Origin: JAMOBE01 sp039908285
GTDB taxonomy: Bacteria; Pseudomonadota; Alphaproteobacteria; Rhodospirillales; Rhodospirillaceae
Length of the DNA: 6,209 nt
Direction of reading: 5' to 3'
NCBI GenBank assembly: GCA_039908285.1
Contig: JAMOBE010000146.1
Coordinates: 1-6,209, forward strand
Shown: positions 1 to 6,209 of the stretch, piece by piece
Numbering within the stretch: the first letter of the stretch is position 1
Layout: each line of letters starts with the position of its first letter
Position numbers and translations under genes: made by a program
The notes under the pieces: model-generated
The model's database searches: none
Seen by the model: the letters and a program-made list of their open reading frames with translations, nothing else
What the model was told of the DNA's origin: nothing

Positions 1-42
1 TTTTGCCCTTGTCTCCGGTGTCCACACCATCCGCCTCTCCAT
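1..42 (-). CDS. Possible 5' end of a transposase-like gene, cut by the window edge
   Basis: On the minus strand an ATG at 42-40 opens a frame that stays open to base 1 and reads MERRMVWTPETRAK. An internal ATG at 30-28 is preceded at short distance by AGAGG, a fair ribosome binding site, and would give MVWTPETRAK. Upstream lies a perfect -35 hexamer TTGACA (86-81) with a weak TACATC (65-60) 15 bases downstream. An N-terminus of the type M-x-WTpetRa is reminiscent of IS5-family transposases, but this rests on memory and only 10 to 14 residues. It could equally be a chance frame. The sequence left of the window would settle it. Confidence 0.3.
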   Translation of the reverse strand, partial: MERRMVWTPETRAK

Positions 43-187
43 AAACTACAAGGCAACTAGATGTAGCGCCGGAATCGCGATGTCAATACATAATCGACGT
101 TTCCTTACGGACTCTGACGGCGGGAGGATTGTCGCCTTCCCGCAAGTCGGCGGCCTCCACCACGGCTACGCCCGGCTGGCCGCCTGA
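2..187 (+). pseudogene. C-terminal tail of an unidentified, possibly mobile-element-derived ORF
   Basis: A plus-strand frame is open from base 2 to a TGA at 185-187, giving 61 codons without a start that can be trusted. The last 25 or so residues look protein-like and include the stretch GGRIVAFPQVGGLHHGYARL. Tails of this GGLHH-Y type seem familiar from transposase-like proteins of alphaproteobacteria, but this is recall, not a database result. The upstream part, rich in Ile, Arg, Ser and Cys, looks less like coding sequence. The frame also overlaps the putative minus-strand start at 30-42, so both cannot be intact genes. It could be a remnant cut by an insertion, or a chance open frame. Confidence 0.25.
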
Positions 188-425
188 TCAACTCGAGTCC
201 GTTTGGCTCCGCTCCGCACCACGTTGCTGCGGGACGTGGACGGCTGTCTCAACACCGCAATAGAAGCGCACGAAACAGCAACCCCACGTTCTCCAGGCCT
301 GGCGATTGGTTCACTCTCATCCGCTACGCACCACACTCGCCCCTGCCCAATGCGCGCATTTACCGACTTTATTAGTCACTTAATCCCGTTATGCGATATT
401 GATGAAGGACAGGAGCTGAACAGGG
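188..425. other. Non-coding region downstream of the HlyD-family gene
   Basis: No convincing gene lies here. A TTG-started plus-strand frame at 203-508 runs into the 3' end of the HlyD-family gene on the opposite strand, has no ribosome binding site and resembles no protein I know. Base composition is visibly less GC-rich than the operon to the right. A perfect 12-base palindrome AATGCGCGCATT sits at 349-360. No strong hairpin followed by a T-run is seen after the HlyD stop codon, so the operon's terminator is not identified. The outer-membrane channel gene that sometimes follows HlyD-type genes is absent. Confidence 0.5.
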
Positions 426-1841
426 TCAGCGCTCCCGCATGGCCTTTTCCTGGGCCCGGAATATGGGTTTCAGCAGATAGTCCAGCACGGTGCGCCTGCC
501 GACGATGATATCGACCTCGGCCGTCATGCCGGGGATGATGGGAAGGATTTCACCGGCCTTGGTCAAGGCGCCCTCGGTACGCAGGTTGACCTTGAAGTAA
601 CTCTCGCCCTTCTCGTCGATGATGGAATCGGCGCTGATGTGCTCCAGCGTGGCGTTCAACGAGCCGTAAACCGCGTAGTCGTAGGCGCTAATGCGCACCT
701 TGGCGTGCTGGCTTGGATGGATGAAGGCGATGTCGTTGGGTTTGAGACGCGCCTCAATCAACAGGCTGTCCTCGCGAGGCACGATGGCGATGACATCCTG
801 TCCCGGCTTGATCACCCCGCCGACGGTATTGACGTAGAGCTGCTTGATGGTGCCGTCTACCGGGGCGTTCATCGCGGTCCGGCGCAGGCGGTCGCGCGTT
901 GACTTCAACGCTTCCGACAGGGCCGCCAGTTCGTTGCCGACCTCGCTCAGCTTGCCCTGGGCGCTGGAGCGGACCTCGCCCTGGCGCTCGCCTATCTTCC
1001 GCTGTGACTCCTCGACCGCCAGGCGGGCGCGAATGATCGCCTGACGGCTGCTGGCCAGGGTGCCGTCCACCTCGTTGGCCTGGCGTTTGATCTGGATCAG
1101 CTTCAGGCGCGAGGCCAGCCCCTTCTCCACCAGCGGCTCCATGATGCGCGCCTCCTCGGCCGACAGCTTGCGGCTCCGTTCGAGCTGGCTGATGCGTGCC
1201 TCCAACTCCCGGACTTCCTGCTGCCTTTGCTGGAACTGGCTGGTGAAGACGGCGATGCTGCTGGCGAGGCTGTCCACATGGGCGCGCAACAGATCCCGTT
1301 CCGTCGCGACCAGCTTGGGCGCCTCGGCGACCACCTCCTCGGGAAACGTCACCTCGGTCCGGCCCACGACCTCGGCCTCGAGGCGGGTCCGCATGGCCAG
1401 CAGACCCAGGTACCTGGCCCTGTCCTCCTTGTATTTCGACAGTGCCTGAGTGTCGTCGATGATCAGCAAGGGGTCGCCCTTGTGGACCATCTGACCTTCG
1501 CGTGCCAGGATTTCGCCGACGATGCCGCCCTCCAGGCTTTGCATGATCTGCACCTGGCTCGATGGGATCACTCGGCCCTGGCCCGACGCGACCCGTTCCA
1601 GCGTCGCGAACCCCGCCCACACCAGCAGCGCCAGCAGGGCGGCGCCGATGGCCAACACCAGGACGATGGACGACGCATTCTGGGACAGGGACACGGCGGC
1701 GTTGAGTTCGCTCATGAACTCGCGGTTTTCCTCGCGCACGCTGTCCCCATGGCCACGCCGCCCCAGTCGCTGGTAGAGGGCGCCGATCGCGTTGAACGGC
1801 CTGTGTGGCGGGGCGGGTGGGAGCGGCTGGTGCATGGCCAT
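426..1841 (-). CDS. HlyD-family type I secretion periplasmic adaptor (membrane fusion protein)
   Basis: This 471-residue protein should bridge the inner-membrane ABC transporter and an outer-membrane TolC-type channel, forming the periplasmic part of a type I secretion conduit. Visible domains are a cytoplasmic N-terminal tail (1-57), one transmembrane helix (about 58-78), the first half of the lipoyl/biotinyl-like domain (about 95-130, with LEGGIVGEILAREGQ), long Gln/Glu/Arg-rich coiled-coil helices (about 133-320), the second lipoyl half (about 322-355, with APVDGTIKQL), and a beta-barrel region ending in PGMTAEVDI near 438-445. Length and order are normal for LapC/HlyD/PrtE-type adaptors. 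It starts nine bases after the stop of the ABC gene, so the two are surely co-transcribed and perhaps translationally coupled. The ribosome binding site is weak (GGA only). ATG codons at residues 3 and 43 are possible alternatives. The upstream start keeps a plausible cytoplasmic tail. Confidence 0.95.
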   Translation of the reverse strand: MAMHQPLPPAPPHRPFNAIGALYQRLGRRGHGDSVREENREFMSELNAAVSLSQNASSIVLVLAIGAALLALLVWAGFATLERVASGQGRVIPSSQVQIMQSLEGGIVGEILAREGQMVHKGDPLLIIDDTQALSKYKEDRARYLGLLAMRTRLEAEVVGRTEVTFPEEVVAEAPKLVATERDLLRAHVDSLASSIAVFTSQFQQRQQEVRELEARISQLERSRKLSAEEARIMEPLVEKGLASRLKLIQIKRQANEVDGTLASSRQAIIRARLAVEESQRKIGERQGEVRSSAQGKLSEVGNELAALSEALKSTRDRLRRTAMNAPVDGTIKQLYVNTVGGVIKPGQDVIAIVPREDSLLIEARLKPNDIAFIHPSQHAKVRISAYDYAVYGSLNATLEHISADSIIDEKGESYFKVNLRTEGALTKAGEILPIIPGMTAEVDIIVGRRTVLDYLLKPIFRAQEKAMRER

Positions 1842-1850
1842 GGTGTCCGG

Positions 1851-4061
1851 TTAGTGCCGCGCCGCGCCGATGCGCCCGGCGGCGAGCGCCTCGAGCACCG
1901 CCGCGCGCGGGCCGTCGGCCACCACGCGTCCGCCGTCGAGAACCACCACGCGGTCCACGAGCGCGAGCAGCGAGCCGCGATGGGTGATCAGGATCACGGT
2001 CTTCCCGGCGATCCAGGGGCGGAGCCTGGTGACCAGGGCTTCCTCCGAGCGGGCGTCCAGGGCGCTGGTCGGCTCGTCGAACACCAGAATCGGCGGGTCG
2101 CGCAGAATCGCGCGGGCGATGCTGACCAGTTGCCGCTGGCCGCCGGACAGTCCTTCGCCCCGTTCGCCCACCGGCAGGTCATAGCCCGACGAGGTCTGTT
2201 GCACGAACTCGTCCACCCCGGCCAGTTGCGCCGCATGTAGGATCCAGGCATCGTCGGCGAACGGCATGGCGGCGCTAATATTGTCGCGCACCGTTCCACG
2301 GAACAGGAACGGCTCCTGCGGGACGAACCCGATGTTGCGGCGCAGATCCACCGGATCGATTTGCCGCAGATCGGTGTCGTCGGCGAGCACGGCGCCTTGC
2401 GATGGCTCGTACAGCCCGAGGATCAGTTTGGCGATGGTGCTCTTGCCCGAGCCCACCTTGCCGATGAACGCGACCTTTTCCCCGGGTTTGACGGTCAGGC
2501 GCACGTCTTTGAGCGCCTCGACATCGCGGCCCGGATACACGAAACACACTTGATCGAAGCCGAGCTTGCCCGACAGCGTCGGCCGATTGAGGAAGCTTTG
2601 GCCCATCGACCGCTCGCTCGGCGCGTCCATCAGGGCGTTGAGGGCCTTCAGCGAGGTCAGCGACTGGTTGAGACGCGACAGCAGGTGCGCGAACTGGCCG
2701 ATGGGGGCCATCGCCCGGCCCGACAGGGTGGTGCAGGCGATCAGGCCGCCCATGGTGAGGTCGCCGGCCAGCACCAGATGCACGCCGTACACCATCACGC
2801 CGACGGTGGCCGCCTGCTGCAGGAATGCGGCGAAGTTGATCGCCGACATGGACAGCGCCCGCGAGGTCTCGCCGGACTGGGCGGCCCGTCCGACATGAAG
2901 TTCCCAAAGATGGCGCATGCGCCCGTCCGCGCCGACCCCCTTGATGGTCTCCAGGCCGTTGATGGTCTCGACCAATACGCCGTGCTTGTCCTGGCCCTCC
3001 TGGAAGTTTCGGCGGATGACCGCGTTGAGGGGGATCTGGATGACCAGGCCATAGGCCAGGATCAGGGGAATGACCACCAGGAGGACCAGGGCCACCGGGC
3101 CGCTGACCACGCCGATCACCGCGATAAACAGCAGCACGAACGGCAGGTCGATGATGGTGGTTAGCGTCGCCGAGGTGAAGAACTCGCGCAACGTCTCGAA
3201 TTCGCGCAGCGTGCCCGCGAACCCACCCGCCGACGGGGGGCGGGCGGCCATTTTGATGTCTAGGACCTGATTGAACAGCCGATTGGCCACGATCACGTCG
3301 GCCCGTTTGCCCGCGATCTCGATCAGGTACCCGCGCAGCGTCTTCAGGATCAAGTCGAAGACCAGGACCACACCCACTCCCGACGCCATCACCCACAGGG
3401 TTTCGTAGGCGCCGTTCGGGATGACGCGATCGTAGAGCGCCATGGAAAAGATCGGCACGGCCAGGGCGAACAGATTGATCACCACCGCGGCCAGGGCGAC
3501 CTGGCCGTAGATGCCCCGGCTCAGCAGGACCGATCGCCAGAACCAGTCGCGGCCCCCGGTGGCCTGCGACGTCGATGACGACGCCGGACGGGCGTGGTCG
3601 TGGACGGGCCTGACCAGGATGGCGTATCCAGAATGGTCCTGGGCCAGGTCGGCGACACGGACCCGGTCGACGCCGCCGGCGGTCGGCCAGAAGATGTCCA
3701 TCTGCTCGTCCTCGCCATGGGCGATCAGGACCCCGGCGTTGCCGTCGGACATGACCAGCACCACCGGCAAAATCACGTCCGGAAGCTCGTCCAGCGCGCG
3801 CCTGACGACGCGGGCATGAAGGCCCGCGCGCTCCGCCGCCCGGACGAACAGGTCGGGGCCGATGCGCGGGCCGGTCAAGGGCAGGCCCGCGCTCAGCACC
3901 TCGGCGGATTTCGGCCGGCCATAGTGGCGGGTCAGGAAGACCAGGCATTCGAGTAGGGGGTCGTCCCGCTCGGCATGGGCGAGCTTCTGCCAGCGATCGT
4001 CCAGCATGGTGGTCGGGGCGCTCCCGGTTGCCGGAGCGCTCTCCCCGGACGCGGCCGCCAT
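1851..4061 (-). CDS. Type I secretion system permease/ATPase, LapB/LssB-like, with degenerate C39-like domain
   Basis: An inner-membrane exporter that uses ATP to drive an unfolded substrate through the type I channel, here most likely the divergent RTX protein. Numbering is from the ATG at 4061 (736 residues). A C39-peptidase-like domain spans about 33-150. It has HYGR at 46-49, but the position of the catalytic Cys is Pro and that of the catalytic His appears to be Ala, so it should bind rather than cleave. Transmembrane helices lie in about 184-435. The ATPase has Walker A GKVGSGKST (534-542), Q-loop FVPQEP (Gln 582), signature LSGGQ (638-642), Walker B ILVFDEP (658-664) and H-loop His 694. 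A GTG at 4136 would add 25 residues. I prefer the ATG because AAGGG and AGGGGGG precede it, and because the extra residues are Arg-rich with a Cys and look non-coding. The GTG also has a purine-rich AAAGGTGGGGAGG upstream, so this is not certain. Confidence 0.95.
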   Translation of the reverse strand: MAAASGESAPATGSAPTTMLDDRWQKLAHAERDDPLLECLVFLTRHYGRPKSAEVLSAGLPLTGPRIGPDLFVRAAERAGLHARVVRRALDELPDVILPVVLVMSDGNAGVLIAHGEDEQMDIFWPTAGGVDRVRVADLAQDHSGYAILVRPVHDHARPASSSTSQATGGRDWFWRSVLLSRGIYGQVALAAVVINLFALAVPIFSMALYDRVIPNGAYETLWVMASGVGVVLVFDLILKTLRGYLIEIAGKRADVIVANRLFNQVLDIKMAARPPSAGGFAGTLREFETLREFFTSATLTTIIDLPFVLLFIAVIGVVSGPVALVLLVVIPLILAYGLVIQIPLNAVIRRNFQEGQDKHGVLVETINGLETIKGVGADGRMRHLWELHVGRAAQSGETSRALSMSAINFAAFLQQAATVGVMVYGVHLVLAGDLTMGGLIACTTLSGRAMAPIGQFAHLLSRLNQSLTSLKALNALMDAPSERSMGQSFLNRPTLSGKLGFDQVCFVYPGRDVEALKDVRLTVKPGEKVAFIGKVGSGKSTIAKLILGLYEPSQGAVLADDTDLRQIDPVDLRRNIGFVPQEPFLFRGTVRDNISAAMPFADDAWILHAAQLAGVDEFVQQTSSGYDLPVGERGEGLSGGQRQLVSIARAILRDPPILVFDEPTSALDARSEEALVTRLRPWIAGKTVILITHRGSLLALVDRVVVLDGGRVVADGPRAAVLEALAAGRIGAARH

Positions 4062-4304
4062 TGCCCTTATCGACCCCCCTTGATCGCACCGCGAAATCGG
4101 GGCTTCGACCCGGCCGCGATCCGTTCGCACAGCCACGGCCTCCCCACCTTTACTCTAAGGCTCTATCATGGATCAGGGATCACGGCCAGCCCCATGTCGA
4201 TGGAATCTAAAACTTTAATAAAAACTATTCCATATGGGGTATTCTCGCGGGTGCAGCATTCTGCGAAGCTGCGGCAGTTGAACCATAACCTGGGATTTTC
4301 AGAT
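4062..4304. promoter_or_regulatory. Divergent promoter region between the exporter operon and the RTX adhesin gene
   Basis: This region must carry the promoters for both transcription units. It holds a striking AT-rich patch (about 4204-4235) inside otherwise GC-rich DNA. The patch is flanked by a 7-base inverted repeat, ATGGAAT (4200-4206) and ATTCCAT (4227-4233), separated by 20 AT-rich bases. The second arm overlaps the palindrome CCATATGG (4230-4237). A weak plus-strand -10 candidate is TATTCT (4240-4245); no good -35 accompanies it. No convincing sigma70 promoter was found for the minus strand either. The symmetry suggests an operator or architectural-protein site, but no known regulator motif is recognised. 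If the GTG start of the exporter gene were used, the region would shrink to 4137-4304. Confidence 0.5.
4253..4272 (+). other. Small possible stem-loop in the adhesin leader
   Basis: GCAGC (4253-4257) pairs with GCTGC (4268-4272) across a 10-base loop, about 30 bases before the adhesin start codon. An alternative pairing uses CTGC (4261-4264) and GCAG (4274-4277). Both stems are short, so this may be chance in GC-rich DNA. No T-run follows, so it is not a terminator. Confidence 0.15.
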
Positions 4305-6209
4305 ATGGCAAAGATCGTCAAGAAGGTGACCCATGAGACTCACGCCGAGGATGGGCGCAAGCTGAAGATCAATCCGGGCCAGGCCGTCAGCGAGGCCGCG
4401 CATGAGTTGAGGGAACTCGAGGGCGGCGAGGAGGTGCGCGAAGCCGCGCATGAGCTTGGCGAGATCGCGCATCAGACGACGGCCGTCAACGTGGGGCCGG
4501 TGGCCGGAGCCGATTCGCTGACCATCGGCGAGGACGGCACCCTGACCATCACCACGGCGTCCCTGCTCGCCAATGACACCGACGCCAACGGCGACGTCCT
4601 CTCCATCGCCAGCATCGACGCCTCCCTGCTCAAGGGGACCCTGGTCACCAACGCCGACGGCAGCATGAGCTACGATCCGACGGCGGCCTTCCAGGGGTTG
4701 CAGGTCGGTCAGACCGCCACGGAAACCTTCACCTACGTGGTCAGCGACGGCAAGGGCGGCACCGCCACCGACACGGTCACCATCACCGTGGTCGGCAGCA
4801 ACGACGGGCCGGTGGTGGCGACCGCCGCGGGCGGCGGCACGGCCACCGCGACCGGCGACATCCTGACCGATGGCGGCGCGTTCACCTTCACCGACGTCGA
4901 GGCCACCGACGGCCACACGGTGGCGGTGACTCCGGCCGACGGCACCCTGGGAACGCTGGTCGCCACGGTGACCGATGATCCGATCACGGGCGTCGGCACG
5001 GTGACCTGGGACTACAGCGTCCCCGACGCCGCGATGCGGTATCTGGGCGAGGGGCAGACCCGGACCGAGACCTTCACCATCACTGTCAGCGACGGTCACG
5101 GCGGCACCGTGGACCAGGTCATCAGCGTCGAGATCGGCGGCAGCAACGACGTGGCCGTGCTGAGTTCGGACACCGTGGCCCTGGCCGAAGGCAATGACGC
5201 CCTGAGCACCAGCGGTGTTCTCACCGTCAGCGACGTCGATACCGGCGAGTCGCACTTCGTCGCCCAGACCGGCACCGCGGGCCAGTACGGTACGTTCAGC
5301 GTCGCCGAGGACGGCGCCTGGACCTACCAGATGGACGGCGCCCACAACGAAATGGCGGCCGGCCAGACGGTGACCGAGACCTTCGCGGTGGCCTCGGCCG
5401 ATGGCACCATGACCTCGGTCACGGTCAACATCGCCGGCACCAACGACGGCCCCACCACCGAGGGCCAGACGCTGTCACTGACCCAGACCGCGGCCCAGCC
5501 GCTCGCCCTGACCGGCCAGCTCTCCGCCGCCGACGTGGATGGCGACGCGCTGACGTTCTCGGTCGCGCAGGATCCCACCAACGGCACGGTTGTGGTCAAT
5601 CCGGACGGCACCTTCAGCTATAGCGCCAACCAGGGCTATTCCGGAGAGGATGTCTTTACCTATTCCGTCAGCGACGGCGCCGGCGGCACCGCCACGGCGA
5701 CGGTTAACCTGACCGTGCAGACGAGTGGCCAGGTGCTGATCGGTGGCACCGGCAATGACTCCCTGACCGCCGGCACCGGCGACGACATGCTGATCGGCAA
5801 CGCCGGCAACGACACCCTGACCGGTGGTGCCGGGGCCGACGTCGTCAATGGCGGCGACGGCATCGACACCTTGATCGGCGGACTCAGCACCACGGTGACG
5901 GACACCGGCGTCGACACCCTGCTGGGCGGCGCTGGGAACGACAACCTTTACGTCGGTGTCGGCGACGTGGTGGACGGCGGCGACGGTTACGACCGTGTCT
6001 TTGTCCAAGGAACCGACGGCGTGAGCATCGATCTCGTCAATATCGACGGCGCATGGGGCGGGTCGGGGAACGATACCTTCAATGGCGCCTCGGCCACGCT
6101 CGGTGTGGCCGAGTACGGTATCGGTGGCGACGACACCCTGATTGGCGGCAGCGGTGCCGATTATTTGGCCGGCGGCAACGGCAGTGACACCCTGACCGGC
6201 GGTGACGGC
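4305..6209 (+). CDS. Large cadherin/VCBS-type and RTX repeat adhesin, N-terminal 635 codons (3' end outside window)
   Basis: A probable secreted or cell-surface adhesin exported by the divergent type I system. The frame is open from the ATG at 4305 to the last base. The N-terminus (1-60) is charged and helical, has no Sec signal peptide and carries a duplicated EAAHEL motif (30-35, 46-51). Four beta-sandwich modules follow (about 65-166, 167-281, 282-381, 382-472); the first three end in a SND or TND boundary motif. From residue 480 onward RTX nonapeptides bind calcium and probably fold outside the cell. No cysteine is seen, and lysine is absent after residue 150; the protein is very acidic. 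The C-terminal secretion signal lies beyond the window. The start is supported by a weak GGGA nine bases upstream. The frame stays open upstream with ATGs at 4194 and 4200, but those codons span the AT-rich patch and lack a ribosome binding site. Full length cannot be estimated. Confidence 0.9.
   Translation, partial: MAKIVKKVTHETHAEDGRKLKINPGQAVSEAAHELRELEGGEEVREAAHELGEIAHQTTAVNVGPVAGADSLTIGEDGTLTITTASLLANDTDANGDVLSIASIDASLLKGTLVTNADGSMSYDPTAAFQGLQVGQTATETFTYVVSDGKGGTATDTVTITVVGSNDGPVVATAAGGGTATATGDILTDGGAFTFTDVEATDGHTVAVTPADGTLGTLVATVTDDPITGVGTVTWDYSVPDAAMRYLGEGQTRTETFTITVSDGHGGTVDQVISVEIGGSNDVAVLSSDTVALAEGNDALSTSGVLTVSDVDTGESHFVAQTGTAGQYGTFSVAEDGAWTYQMDGAHNEMAAGQTVTETFAVASADGTMTSVTVNIAGTNDGPTTEGQTLSLTQTAAQPLALTGQLSAADVDGDALTFSVAQDPTNGTVVVNPDGTFSYSANQGYSGEDVFTYSVSDGAGGTATATVNLTVQTSGQVLIGGTGNDSLTAGTGDDMLIGNAGNDTLTGGAGADVVNGGDGIDTLIGGLSTTVTDTGVDTLLGGAGNDNLYVGVGDVVDGGDGYDRVFVQGTDGVSIDLVNIDGAWGGSGNDTFNGASATLGVAEYGIGGDDTLIGGSGADYLAGGNGSDTLTGGDG
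4392..4457 (+). repeat. Direct repeat encoding a duplicated EAAHEL helix motif
   Basis: Two copies of GARGCCGCGCATGAGYT (4392-4408 and 4440-4456, codons through 4457) lie 48 bases apart in the same frame of the adhesin gene. They encode EAAHEL at residues 30-35 and 46-51, a 16-residue period. The segment is charged and probably alpha-helical, unlike the beta-rich remainder of the protein. Confidence 0.6.
4497..5720 (+). repeat. Four tandem cadherin/VCBS-like beta-sandwich modules
   Basis: Degenerate protein-level repeats of about 90 to 115 residues. Module 1 (4497-4802) has the NDTDANGD and SDGKGGTATDTVTITV signatures. Module 2 (4803-5147) is longer, with SDGHGGTVDQVISVEIGGSN. Module 3 (5148-5447) is the most VCBS-like, with SGVLTVSDVDTGE, a GTFSVAEDGAWTYQ strand pair and an AGTNDGP end. 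Module 4 (5448-5720) has SAADVDGDALTFSV, NPDGTFSYSAN and SDGAGGTATATVNLTV, typical of bacterial cadherin-like domains. Such modules act as calcium-stiffened stalk or binding domains in large adhesins. They diverge from each other, so recent tandem duplication is not evident. Confidence 0.8.
5742..6209 (+). repeat. RTX nonapeptide array (GGxGxDxLx)
   Basis: Nonapeptides start at residues 480, 489, 498, 507 and 516 in unbroken tandem, beginning with GGTGNDSLT. The array is then interrupted, with single copies at 541 (GGAGNDNLY), 558 (GGDGYDRVF) and 585 (GGSGNDTFN). A second tandem run starts at 605 (GIGGDDTLI), 614 and 623, and the window ends four residues into the next copy. That makes about 11 complete units. 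RTX repeats fold into a calcium-loaded parallel beta-roll after secretion and are the hallmark of many type I substrates. At DNA level the tandem parts have a 27-base period. Confidence 0.92.

Noticed and set aside
349..360. Palindrome AATGCGCGCATT as a terminator or operator
   Set aside because: It is a perfect 12-base palindrome, but it has no loop or T-run and sits about 70 bases past the HlyD stop with no gene context, so no role can be supported.
203..508. Plus-strand 101-codon ORF overlapping the 3' end of the HlyD-family gene
   Set aside because: It starts at TTG with no ribosome binding site, overlaps a well-supported gene on the other strand, and its product resembles nothing recognised.
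1227..2240. Long plus-strand ORF of 337 codons opposite the HlyD and ABC genes
   Set aside because: It spans the junction of two well-supported genes on the other strand, and its His/Arg/Gln-rich product is typical of antisense frames in GC-rich DNA.
2275..4089. Minus-strand 604-codon frame within the ABC gene
   Set aside because: It is a shifted frame of the exporter gene, with an Arg/Pro/Gly-rich product and no domain.
4299..5345. Minus-strand 348-codon ORF antisense to the adhesin
   Set aside because: It is a mirror of the repetitive Gly/Asp/Val codons of the adhesin; the plus frame shows clear cadherin/VCBS and RTX motifs.
5475..6008. Minus-strand 177-codon ORF antisense to the RTX region
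   Set aside because: It is a shadow of the repeat-coding strand, with a low-complexity product lacking any domain.
5742..6209. CRISPR-like array, because of the regular 27-base period
   Set aside because: The period is continuous coding sequence for RTX nonapeptides, with no identical repeats separated by unique spacers.

Overview
The window looks like part of a chromosome or large replicon from a GC-rich Gram-negative bacterium, most likely an alphaproteobacterium. This is inferred from strong G/C third-position bias and from the type I secretion gene families; no taxonomic marker is present, so the genus is left open.

Layout. (1) Positions 1-425 have lower GC and no complete gene. The left edge carries what may be the first codons of a minus-strand transposase-like gene. 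An open frame running off the left edge on the plus strand ends at 187. The rest has no recognisable coding content. (2) Positions 426-4061, minus strand, hold a compact two-gene operon. A type I secretion permease/ATPase of the LapB/LssB kind, with an inactive C39-like domain, comes first (4061 to 1851). Nine bases later comes a HlyD-family membrane fusion protein (1841 to 426). (3) Positions 4062-4304 form a divergent intergenic region with a marked AT-rich patch. (4) From 4305 to the right edge on the plus strand runs a 635-codon N-terminal part of a large cadherin/VCBS-type and RTX repeat protein. It is open to the last base, so the gene is truncated by the window.

How it works together. 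The repeat protein has no Sec signal peptide, no cysteine in the visible part and many calcium-binding RTX nonapeptides. These are the usual properties of a type I secretion substrate. The divergent ABC transporter and fusion protein are therefore its likely dedicated inner-membrane exporter. The third component, a TolC/LapE-type outer-membrane channel, is not in the window and must be encoded elsewhere. The most likely role is a secreted or surface-retained adhesin for biofilm formation or attachment. This is an inference from domain type.

The system as seen is a recognisable type I secretion/RTX adhesin locus rather than a clearly new one. The less ordinary parts are the short N-terminus with a duplicated helical motif, a TAAG tetrapeptide that could be a periplasmic protease site, and the possible insertion-element debris at the left edge.
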